Below, piece after piece: positions 1 through 6,229 of a stretch of DNA of 14,548 bases. Origin of the DNA: JAAYCU01 sp964642815 (GTDB lineage: Bacteria; Planctomycetota; Phycisphaerae; UBA1845; PWPN01). Position 1 is the stretch's first letter, and each line of letters opens with the position of its first letter. The position numbers were made by a program, and so were the translations under genes. Below the pieces are notes generated by a model. The model was not told where the DNA came from, did not search any database, and was given only the letters and a program-made list of their open reading frames with translations. The DNA lies in assembly GCA_964642815.1 (NCBI GenBank), contig CAZXSA010000129.1:1-14548 (forward strand). The letters are read 5' to 3'.

Positions 1-1
1 T

Positions 2-1033
2 TCACCCTGCCCTACGCCCTGCGGCGGAGGGTAGTGTGGTTGGCTCAACGGACACAGGCCGGTTGCCCAGTTGGCCGCAGGCGGCCAGTTGTTCGCGTCC
101 CTTGGTGATGCGCCGCTTGCAGACCTGCCCTTCCTCCTTGAGCCAGCCTAGAAAAGCCACGACCGATTCCTCGCTCGGGGCCGGCCAGGGCGATTCCCGT
201 CGCGGGTTATAGGGGATCACGTTCACCACGCATTTGAGCGGCCGCAGGTATTCGACCAGTTCGCGGACATGTTCGCGAGCGTCGTTGACCCCGGGGATTA
301 AAACGTACTCGATCATGAAGAATTGGCACTTGCGCAGCGGGTACGCCAGCAGGGCCTCGCGCAGCGTCGCCATCGGCACAAGCCGGTTGATGGGCATGAT
401 CCGCGAGCGGATTTCGTCATTGGGGGCATTAAGGGAGACGGCCAGATTGATCCGCCGCCAGCCGAGGGAGGCCAGGCGGCGAATTCCCTCGGGTTGGCCG
501 ACCGTCGAGATGGCCACGCGTTCCATGCCCAGCGACAGGCCGGAACGGTCGGTGATGACGCGGACGGCCTGGATCACCGCGTCGAAGTTGTCGAACGGCT
601 CGCCCATGCCCATGAAGACGACGTTGCGAATCGGTCCACCGGTCTCGCGGATGGCCGCCGCCACCTGCCCGACAATCTCCCCGGCGGTTAGATTGCGCGG
701 CCGGCCGATCTGGGCCGTCTGACAGAACATGCACCCGCGGGCGCAGCCGATCTGCGAGGATACGCAAAGCGTTTTGCATGAGCGGGAACGGTGCTGCATG
801 GGTACCACGACGCACTCGATTTCCAGGCCGTCGGCTGTACGCTGAACCAGCTTGGTCAGATCGCCGTCGATCACCCGATGGACCACGGGCAGGACATCCG
901 CGCGGAGGACGCTCCCCTCGACCGCCTCGCCGTGCAGCAAGCTGCGATATTCGGCTCGCAGAGTTTTAAGCTGATGGCGGTGCGGCCGCAAAACGTCGCG
1001 CACCTCGTTGAATGTCAGGCCGAGAATATCCAT
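2..1033 (-). CDS. rlmN: Dual-specificity 23S rRNA/tRNA adenine-C2 methyltransferase RlmN (radical SAM)
   Basis: This 343-residue cytoplasmic protein is recognised as RlmN, which methylates C2 of adenine 2503 in 23S rRNA and adenine 37 in some tRNAs, using a radical-SAM mechanism with a methylated cysteine intermediate. The [4Fe-4S] motif CARGCMFC gives C97, C101 and C104. C90 lies seven residues before it and C319 lies in AACGQLG near the C-terminus; these match the two mechanistic cysteines of the family (C118 and C355 in E. coli). The motif GMGEPFDN (142-149) is also typical. The protein is slightly shorter than many homologues, mainly at the N-terminus. The ATG at 1033 has GGGAG upstream at a rather long spacing of about 12 bases. 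It lies 53 bases downstream of the paralogous membrane gene pair and may be co-transcribed with them, with no evident functional link. The TGA stop is inside the window, so the gene is complete. Confidence 0.96.
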   Translation of the reverse strand: MDILGLTFNEVRDVLRPHRHQLKTLRAEYRSLLHGEAVEGSVLRADVLPVVHRVIDGDLTKLVQRTADGLEIECVVVPMQHRSRSCKTLCVSSQIGCARGCMFCQTAQIGRPRNLTAGEIVGQVAAAIRETGGPIRNVVFMGMGEPFDNFDAVIQAVRVITDRSGLSLGMERVAISTVGQPEGIRRLASLGWRRINLAVSLNAPNDEIRSRIMPINRLVPMATLREALLAYPLRKCQFFMIEYVLIPGVNDAREHVRELVEYLRPLKCVVNVIPYNPRRESPWPAPSEESVVAFLGWLKEEGQVCKRRITKGREQLAACGQLGNRPVSVEPTTLPSAAGRRAG

Positions 1034-1086
1034 AAAGCGGGCTATCTCCCGTTCGGAACCTCAAACGTTATTTCCGATGCGCTGCG

Positions 1087-2082
1087 CTAACGTGCCTCCA
1101 GATACGATTTGATCTCCTCCTCGCTCGGTGTCCGGGCGGTACTGAGCCAGGCGACCAGGAAGGCGAAATACTGAATGGGATTGAGGGTAAAATTAATAAT
1201 TCGGTCTTCATGTAATATCAACATATTCTTGCTGCGCATATCATAAACGGACACGGTCTGCGGTGCGTGGATAATCTTTACGTCCAATCGTTTTTTCCAA
1301 AAACGGTATTCACGGTTGACGATCCCGCCGGGAATGTACCACCATTGACTCGATCTGAATAGGGGCACTAAATATCTTATGACGAAGATGCTTGGAGTCT
1401 GTCCAATACATATAATGCCAAGCATGATAAACAGGACATTGTTTCCATATATGCCAAAGACAAAAAGCAGGAGAGTGGAGGCTGCCACCAATATGTGCCT
1501 AATCGGGAGTGACCTCGCGGTCGGTTTGTCTTTTAGAAAATTCGAAAGGGTATTTCCTTTGCCGGAGTCGTGTATCCGCTTCTCATGATCGTGACCAATG
1601 AGATCCATATAATCGGCTGACTCATCGAGAGCAATCGGCTCGAAAAATATTTCCGAAGAAGCCGGCAAGGTATCGTCAATCCGCTTCGGTCCGTTGACCA
1701 GAATGTGAACGCCTTTCGGTAACTTTTTCAGCAGATTGTGCAACCTGTCGTGCGGAGGCTCACAGGCACTGCGATAAATGATTTCCACGGCCCGATGAGG
1801 GAACCGGTTCAGGGCTTGCGGATGCGCTAATAGCCGTGACAGGTGACGAAATCGGCTCGTGGGTGTGTTGCGGAGTCGATATTGCCGATGGATCATCAGC
1901 AGCAGGAAGATCAGACTGATTGCAAGAAATATGCTACCCACGATCCGATTGACGATCCCGTCTCGATAGTCAACCAATCCTATTACTAAAGTGATTAACC
2001 CAATCGAAAGAGATAATATCAAACATAATGGATAGTTTTCCTGCCGTCCGGGGCAATAGCATCGATAAACTCTCGGGGGCAT
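1087..2082 (-). CDS. Membrane protein of unknown function, downstream paralogue of a tandem pair
   Basis: The family is not recognised. The 331-residue protein has about four hydrophobic segments, near residues 18-37, 46-65, 196-212 and 213-235. A basic soluble stretch containing RFRHLSRLL and QALNRFPHRAVE (77-100) lies between the pairs. After the last membrane segment comes SSQWWYIPGGIVNREYRFW (244-262), then IIHAPQTVSVYDM (270-282), LNPIQYFAFLVAWLSTAR (300-317) and an acidic tail ending SEEEIKSYLEAR. All these blocks recur in the gene just upstream (2086-3108), so the two are paralogues. The C-terminal region of short strands and conserved tryptophans could be a small beta domain such as a bacterial PH-like fold, but this is only a guess. 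The ATG lies three bases after the upstream stop codon, and purine-rich GGAGGCGAGG overlaps the end of that gene, implying translational coupling. Its coding sequence is clearly less GC-rich than rlmN or the DUF362 gene. Confidence 0.85.
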   Translation of the reverse strand: MPPRVYRCYCPGRQENYPLCLILSLSIGLITLVIGLVDYRDGIVNRIVGSIFLAISLIFLLLMIHRQYRLRNTPTSRFRHLSRLLAHPQALNRFPHRAVEIIYRSACEPPHDRLHNLLKKLPKGVHILVNGPKRIDDTLPASSEIFFEPIALDESADYMDLIGHDHEKRIHDSGKGNTLSNFLKDKPTARSLPIRHILVAASTLLLFVFGIYGNNVLFIMLGIICIGQTPSIFVIRYLVPLFRSSQWWYIPGGIVNREYRFWKKRLDVKIIHAPQTVSVYDMRSKNMLILHEDRIINFTLNPIQYFAFLVAWLSTARTPSEEEIKSYLEAR

Positions 2083-2085
2083 GTC

Positions 2086-3108
2086 CTACCTCGCCTCCAA
2101 AAAAGAAAGGATTTCCTCCTCGCTCGGCGACCGGGCGGTGCTGAGCCAGCCGACCAGGAAAGCGTGGTATTGAATCGGATCGAGGGGAATGTCTATACCC
2201 TGATTATCGTAAGCGATATGCAACTGCTTTCGGTGCATGTCATAAAAGGACACGGTCTGTGGTGCCCGGATAATCCTGATGTTTAAATGTTTTCTCCACA
2301 AACGATATTCACGGCCGATGATTCCGCCGGGAATGAGCCACCACTGGTTTAAATAAAAGATATTCAACCAGTATTGTCCTAAAATGACTACCACCCAAAC
2401 AAACCAGCTAATGGTGTATATATGGTCTTTGTTGTATAATCCGATAATCACCTGCCCAATTAACCAAGCTATCCCCAGCAGAGACATGATCGTTCCCCCG
2501 ATACGCCTCATCCAGAAAGATATCGGGGTACGCCTGCCCTTCGTATTTTCCGTATGCTCTTCGTTGGTGTCCGTACCTTGCATCATCTTATTGTAACCAA
2601 GCCGAATAATATCCATACATTCGGTTGCCTCGCGGACGTCGGCCGGTTCAAAAAATACATCTGAAGGGATAGGCAAGGTTATAGTCACTCGCTTCGTCCC
2701 GCTGGTCAGGAGATTCGTGCCTTTAGGTAGGGTTTTCAACAAACGTGGCAACTTACTGGGCAGCGGCGCGAAAGCTCTGCGATATAAACATTCCACGGCT
2801 CGATGAGGATACCGATTCAAAGCTTGCGAATGCGACAGTAACCGAGACAAACGATGAAATCGCCCCTGGGGAGCTTGATTTCGCGTGTGGAATATAAGCA
2901 AAAGCAGGATAACGCTAACCACCAGGAAGATGCCGGACATGGTCAGGGGCACAAATCCGTCTAGGCGTTCACGGATTCCGAGCGTGAAAGTCATTCCAGA
3001 CATTATCAGAGTAAATATCAGACAAATCTGGAAGTTATGCTGCCGTACGGGATAAAAGAAGCGATAGACTCTCGGCATCATGCGCGGCGATCGGTCACAA
3101 AATAACAT
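2086..3108 (-). CDS. Membrane protein of unknown function, upstream paralogue of a tandem pair
   Basis: The family is not recognised. This 340-residue protein shares the layout of its neighbour at 1087-2082: hydrophobic segments near 28-45, 52-74, 203-224 and 231-252, an RFHRLSRLLSHSQALNRYPH block (83-102), LLKTLPKG (123-130), VFFEP (151-155), QWWLIPGGIIGREYRLW (255-271), IIRAPQTVSFYDM (279-291) and a C-terminal WLSTARSPSEEEI. The linker after the first soluble block (about 175-195) is polar and differs from the paralogue, as do the membrane segments, so conservation is concentrated in soluble parts. The ATG at 3108 is chosen because GGGAG lies about five bases upstream. However, the paralogue begins MPPRVYR, and the equivalent MPRVYR here starts at residue 11 (3078), which has no visible ribosome binding site, so the start is uncertain by ten residues. 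A perfect minus-strand TATAAT lies 31-36 bases upstream. Confidence 0.84.
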   Translation of the reverse strand: MLFCDRSPRMMPRVYRFFYPVRQHNFQICLIFTLIMSGMTFTLGIRERLDGFVPLTMSGIFLVVSVILLLLIFHTRNQAPQGRFHRLSRLLSHSQALNRYPHRAVECLYRRAFAPLPSKLPRLLKTLPKGTNLLTSGTKRVTITLPIPSDVFFEPADVREATECMDIIRLGYNKMMQGTDTNEEHTENTKGRRTPISFWMRRIGGTIMSLLGIAWLIGQVIIGLYNKDHIYTISWFVWVVVILGQYWLNIFYLNQWWLIPGGIIGREYRLWRKHLNIRIIRAPQTVSFYDMHRKQLHIAYDNQGIDIPLDPIQYHAFLVGWLSTARSPSEEEILSFLEAR

Positions 3109-3131
3109 CGTTGCTCCCTGTTCAACCCATA

Positions 3132-3144
3132 AGAGCGGATTATA
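3132..3144 (-). promoter_or_regulatory. Candidate -10 box for the paralogous membrane gene pair
   Basis: Reading the minus strand, a perfect TATAAT occupies 3144-3139. It would place transcription start near 3132, giving a leader of about 24 bases that contains the GGGAG ribosome binding site. No good -35 is seen at 16-18 bases (the sequence there is close to TGGTAG), and there is no extended -10 TGn. The call rests on the perfect hexamer and its position. Confidence 0.45.
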
Positions 3145-3160
3145 TCCGTGCCGTGAATTG

Positions 3161-3219
3161 ACTACCAGCCCGAAGCGCTAGCGAGGGCCTGTCTTCACCC
3201 CCCGGAGAGAATCCTCCGG
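3161..3219. repeat. GC-rich intergenic repeat-like element with hairpin
   Basis: This lies in the 259-base gap between the membrane pair and the DUF362 gene. On the minus strand 3187-3161 reads CCCTCGCTAGCGCTTCGGG and continues GCTGGTAGT, with an internal CGCTAGCG palindrome. It is followed on the plus strand by a perfect six-base stem, CCGGAG (3202-3207) and CTCCGG (3214-3219), with a six-base loop. The core resembles, more loosely, sequences at 12011-12047 and 12200-12235 (CGCTNNCGCTNGGGGTT). It is probably a dispersed non-coding repeat family; that part is inference. No T-run follows on either side, so it is not a classic terminator. Confidence 0.45.
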
Positions 3220-3261
3220 CCTCGATAACATCGTACAACGACAGTGGGATTAACTCGCCTT

Positions 3262-3291
3262 CGTCCCTTGCTGGCCCGCCACGGCGGGTAA
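3262..3291 (+). repeat. 30-base direct repeat, copy 1
   Basis: This copy begins CGTCCCTTGCTGGCCCGCC and matches 3335-3364 at 25 of 30 positions in the same orientation, 73 bases apart. Both contain GGCCCGCC followed by GGGTAA. The pair occupies the region just beyond the 3' end of the DUF362 gene. Function is unknown. Confidence 0.6.
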
Positions 3292-3334
3292 ACTGCTACG
3301 GGCTGGTCCGGTGAGGCACGCCATCACACCTTAT

Positions 3335-3364
3335 CGTCTCTTGCCGGCCCGCCGCGAAGGGTAA
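3335..3364 (+). repeat. 30-base direct repeat, copy 2
   Basis: This copy begins CGTCTCTTGCCGGCCCGCC. It ends four bases before the complement of the DUF362 stop codon, so it would be the first thing transcribed after that gene. It differs from copy 1 at five positions. No terminator T-run is attached. Confidence 0.6.
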
Positions 3365-3367
3365 GGC

Positions 3368-4375
3368 TTAAAACATGCTGGCCGGAGCAATCAGTTCGAT
3401 GTAATCCTGATCGTTGGTGCCCAGTCCTTTTTGGGCGGCGGCACGAAGATGGGGGATGCCCGCGGCGTCGGCGGCGATCGGCGGAAGTTTGGCCCGGATG
3501 CGCTGTTCGTTGAGGATGTCCACGCCCACGCTGTCGACGGCCACCGGGTCCATGCCGGCCACGATCCCGGCATAAATCCAGCGATTCTCCGGACGAACCT
3601 CCGGCCCGCCGTCGAATACCGCCCGCATCGCGTTCATCAGGTGGAGGCGCACTTTCGAGCGGATTTGCGGAAGGGCCACGATGTCTCCGACATAAGGGGC
3701 GCAGCCGTTGGCGTGGTAGCGGCCCGGCGAACGGACCACCGCGTGCGAAAGATTCTTCAGGCAGCCGGTCATGCCGGCGATGTTGTGGGTCTTGAGGAAG
3801 GGCACGTTAATGATGGCCGTCACTTCTTCCAGCCAGGCGACTAACCGGTCCCGGCCGCTACCGAAAGACACTTCCGGCCCGCTCCAGCCAAAAACGCGCG
3901 GCCGGGTTTTTAACCTGCTCACCAGCGTATCCGGCGCTTCGATCAACATGATGCGTTCGGGAGCAAAACCGGCCTGACCCAGCGAATGCACCAGTTGGCG
4001 GGCCATCGGCTCGGTAATCCCCAACTCCTTTTCACCCACCCGATTGAATTTGATGGCGATAACGTCATCCGGACGCAGCAGCTTCCGCCAGGCCTCGTTC
4101 GATGATTCGGCCCCGGTGAGAATGCGGATCGCTTCCTCCACCATCTCGCGAAGGAGGTTCTCCTCCTCGGCCGCCTCGGGCGCACGGAGGAGAACAACAC
4201 GCGATTTATCCGCCGGATCGATGGGGCCGGCGTACGGGCGCGCGGACTCCGACGGCCGCGTCGCGGGCTGCGTATCGGACATCGATTCACCGCGTAGAGA
4301 CCTTGCCCCGAGGGTCATCGAGGCGGCGGCCAGGCGGCCAACCCGGCCCAGAAATGTGCGCCGACTCTCTCGCAC
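3368..4375 (-). CDS. Tat-exported DUF362 domain protein
   Basis: The 335-residue protein begins with a twin-arginine signal: SRRTFLG at residues 4-10, followed by a weakly hydrophobic alanine-rich stretch to about residue 29. It is therefore predicted to be exported folded across the inner membrane. The body has the DUF362 pattern: IAIKFNRVG (107-114), NVPFLKTHNIAGMTGCLKNL (190-209), then HANGC (221-225), MNAMRAVFDGGPE (247-259) and GMDPVAVDSVGVDIL (274-288). DUF362 has no settled biochemical role; some members are fused to ferredoxin domains, but no 4Fe-4S cluster motif is present here. Only two cysteines are seen, C205 and C225. The start is a GTG at 4375 with GGAG eight bases upstream; no in-frame ATG preserves the Tat signal. 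It is divergent from the pyrophosphorylase gene, with a shared gap of 137 bases. Confidence 0.88.
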   Translation of the reverse strand: MRESRRTFLGRVGRLAAASMTLGARSLRGESMSDTQPATRPSESARPYAGPIDPADKSRVVLLRAPEAAEEENLLREMVEEAIRILTGAESSNEAWRKLLRPDDVIAIKFNRVGEKELGITEPMARQLVHSLGQAGFAPERIMLIEAPDTLVSRLKTRPRVFGWSGPEVSFGSGRDRLVAWLEEVTAIINVPFLKTHNIAGMTGCLKNLSHAVVRSPGRYHANGCAPYVGDIVALPQIRSKVRLHLMNAMRAVFDGGPEVRPENRWIYAGIVAGMDPVAVDSVGVDILNEQRIRAKLPPIAADAAGIPHLRAAAQKGLGTNDQDYIELIAPASMF

Positions 4376-4429
4376 CGATCAAGCTCCAATAATATCAGCC
4401 GTTTCAACGATTTTTCGGTTGTCGCGGCG

Positions 4430-4458
4430 TTGACATCCGCCGCTCATACTTCTATATC
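4430..4458 (+). promoter_or_regulatory. Sigma-70-type promoter for the pyrophosphorylase gene
   Basis: A perfect -35 TTGACA (4430-4435) is followed, after exactly 17 bases, by TATATC (4453-4458, four of six to consensus). Start of transcription would be near 4465, giving a leader of about 48 bases before the ATG at 4513. Position and spacing are good, although activity is not shown. Confidence 0.6.
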
Positions 4459-4512
4459 TATCGGCGTTGGATTGTATTAGCCTCAGCTTTTGCTTAAGAC
4501 TAAAGGTTGCCC

Positions 4513-5949
4513 ATGACATTTTCGGACGCATCGCGACTGGAAGGGATTCGGTCCCGATTGAAACAGCATGACCAGGAACACCTCCTGGCCCATTGGGATG
4601 CATTGGGCGAGCGGCAGCACGCGGCCTTGCTCGCCGATATCGAGCAAATCAACTTCGAGGCCTTGGACGATCTGATCCAGCGCTATGTCCTGGCGGACCA
4701 GCCCTTCGCCTTGCCCGCATCTATCGAGCCGGCGTCGTTTTATCCCGCCGACCCGAGGATCAACCTGGTCGGGCGCTATGCCGACGCGATCAAGCGAGGT
4801 GTCGCGGTCATTCGAAAAAATATGGTGGCGGCCTTCACCGTTGCCGGCGGACAGGGAACCCGCTTGGGTTTCGACGGCCCAAAGGGAATGTTCCCCATCT
4901 CCCCCATACGTCAGGCGTCGCTTTTTCAGCTTTTCGCCGAGTACATTCGCGGCACCAACCGTCGCTACGGCGCGGACCTCATGTGGTATATCATGACCAG
5001 CCCGCAAAACCACGGCGACACGATCGATTTTTTCGAGAACCACGACTATTTCGGTCTCGACCGCGGGCGGGTCCGCTTTTTTCAGCAAGGGGTCATGCCC
5101 GCTTTTTCGCCGGATGGCAAAATCCTGCTGGAAGAGGAATATCGGGTAGCCTTTTCTCCGGACGGTCACGGGGGCAGCCTGCTGGCCCTGCAACGTTCGG
5201 GGGCTTTGCAGGAGATGGCCGAGGCCGGTATCGAGTACATCAGCTACTTTCAAGTGGATAATCCTCTCGTCCATGCCGTCGATCCGCTGTTCATCGGCCT
5301 GCACGCTCTGGGCGGCTCGGAAATGTCCAGCAAGACGGTCCCCAAGGTCGATGACGTCGAGCGGGTGGGTAATTTCGTTAAAGGTGACGGGCGGACGATG
5401 GTGATCGAGTATTCCGACCTGCCGGAAACCCTGGCCCGGGCCCGCGACGAGCAGGGACGGCGGCGTTTCGATGCGGCCAGTATCGCCATTCATGTGCTCA
5501 ATCGGAGTTTTGTCGAACGATTGACCGCCGACCAAGCCCGTTTCGCCCTACCCTGGCACCGGGCCAACAAAAAAGTGCCTTACATCAACGAGAAAGGCGA
5601 GAAAATCGAGCCGGCCATTCCCAACGCGGTCAAGCTGGAAACGTTTATTTTCGACGCCATACCCTGCGCGGCCAATCCGCTGATTCTGGAGACCGTGCGG
5701 GCCGAGGAATTCAGCCCGGTCAAAAACGCCGTAGGCAACGACAGCCCGGAAACCACTCGGCGAGACATGATCCGGCGGGCGGCCCGTTGGCTGACCCAGG
5801 CCGGTTTCGACGTGCCCATGACCCCCGCGGGCGACCCGGACGGCGTTTTTGAAATCAGCCCCTTGTGGGCCCTGGATGCCGCGCATTTGCGCGAAATGTT
5901 GACCGTGCCGCCCACGATGAAGCGGGGGGGATCGTACGTCTGGGAGTAA
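4513..5949 (+). CDS. UAP1-like UDP-N-acetylglucosamine/UDP-sugar pyrophosphorylase
   Basis: This 478-residue cytoplasmic enzyme belongs to the UDPGP nucleotidyltransferase family, which makes UDP-sugars from UTP and a sugar 1-phosphate. Its motifs resemble eukaryotic UAP1 rather than bacterial GlmU: AGGQGTRLGFDGPKGMFP (111-128) is the nucleotide-binding loop with the basic residue K124, PDGHGG (216-221) and QVDNPLVHAVDPLFIG (247-262) form the sugar and uridine site, and FIFD (378-381) and EEFSPVKNAVGND (398-410) close it. The likely product is UDP-GlcNAc or UDP-GalNAc for cell-surface polymers; the exact sugar is not settled by sequence. An in-frame TTG at 4507 is less likely as the start, because AAAGG (4502-4506) would touch it, whereas it sits six bases before the ATG at 4513. 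The gene has its own promoter, and two hairpins follow its stop. Confidence 0.9.
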   Translation: MTFSDASRLEGIRSRLKQHDQEHLLAHWDALGERQHAALLADIEQINFEALDDLIQRYVLADQPFALPASIEPASFYPADPRINLVGRYADAIKRGVAVIRKNMVAAFTVAGGQGTRLGFDGPKGMFPISPIRQASLFQLFAEYIRGTNRRYGADLMWYIMTSPQNHGDTIDFFENHDYFGLDRGRVRFFQQGVMPAFSPDGKILLEEEYRVAFSPDGHGGSLLALQRSGALQEMAEAGIEYISYFQVDNPLVHAVDPLFIGLHALGGSEMSSKTVPKVDDVERVGNFVKGDGRTMVIEYSDLPETLARARDEQGRRRFDAASIAIHVLNRSFVERLTADQARFALPWHRANKKVPYINEKGEKIEPAIPNAVKLETFIFDAIPCAANPLILETVRAEEFSPVKNAVGNDSPETTRRDMIRRAARWLTQAGFDVPMTPAGDPDGVFEISPLWALDAAHLREMLTVPPTMKRGGSYVWE

Positions 5950-5991
5950 CTGGGTGCATCCGAAACGAACGGCCAGGGTGGCATGGGCCGG

Positions 5992-6019
5992 CCCTTGTCA
6001 CGCCTCGGCAGGACAAGGG
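5992..6019 (+). other. Perfect 8-base inverted repeat after the pyrophosphorylase gene
   Basis: CCCTTGTC (5992-5999) and GACAAGGG (6012-6019) form a perfect stem with a 12-base loop, 42 bases after the pyrophosphorylase stop, followed by TTTG. It could be a weak terminator or RNA-stabilising structure, or part of an intergenic repeat. The short T-run keeps terminator confidence low. Confidence 0.5.
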
Positions 6020-6032
6020 TTTGCCCGTACTT

Positions 6033-6054
6033 GTAGGATCGCGGAGTATCCTAC
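6033..6054 (+). other. Perfect 7-base inverted repeat upstream of the response regulator
   Basis: GTAGGAT (6033-6039) and ATCCTAC (6048-6054) flank an eight-base spacer. Centre-to-centre geometry is about 1.5 helical turns, so it could be an operator as well as an RNA hairpin. It is 14 bases beyond the first hairpin and about 175 bases before the response-regulator start. The rest of 5950-6229 shows no gene and no convincing promoter. Confidence 0.45.
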
Positions 6055-6229
6055 GAATGTTTCCAAGGCTGGAATCCCCCGCGCCACCTTTGTTCGGACG
6101 CGCCCGGGAATATGTCGCCCGGAGAAAAAAGCGTTGCATTTTGTTTGTTGGCGGTTAAACTACCGGTCGGCGACGGACGCCATCGTCAGCATGAACATTT
6201 CATAACTTCTGATGGAAGGGTTTTGCGTC

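Noticed and set aside
1065..1093. ACGTTA / TAACGT inverted repeat between the membrane gene and rlmN as a terminator
   Set aside because: It has only six pairs, a 17-base spacer, overlaps the stop codon and is followed by just three Ts on the minus strand.
4483..5535. 350-codon minus-strand frame inside the pyrophosphorylase gene
   Set aside because: It is a long antisense frame typical of GC-rich coding DNA. The plus frame carries all UDPGP motifs.
5970..5999. Sigma-54 -24/-12 promoter (TGGCATG followed by TTG) before the response regulator
   Set aside because: The spacing between the GG and GC elements does not fit the required ten bases.
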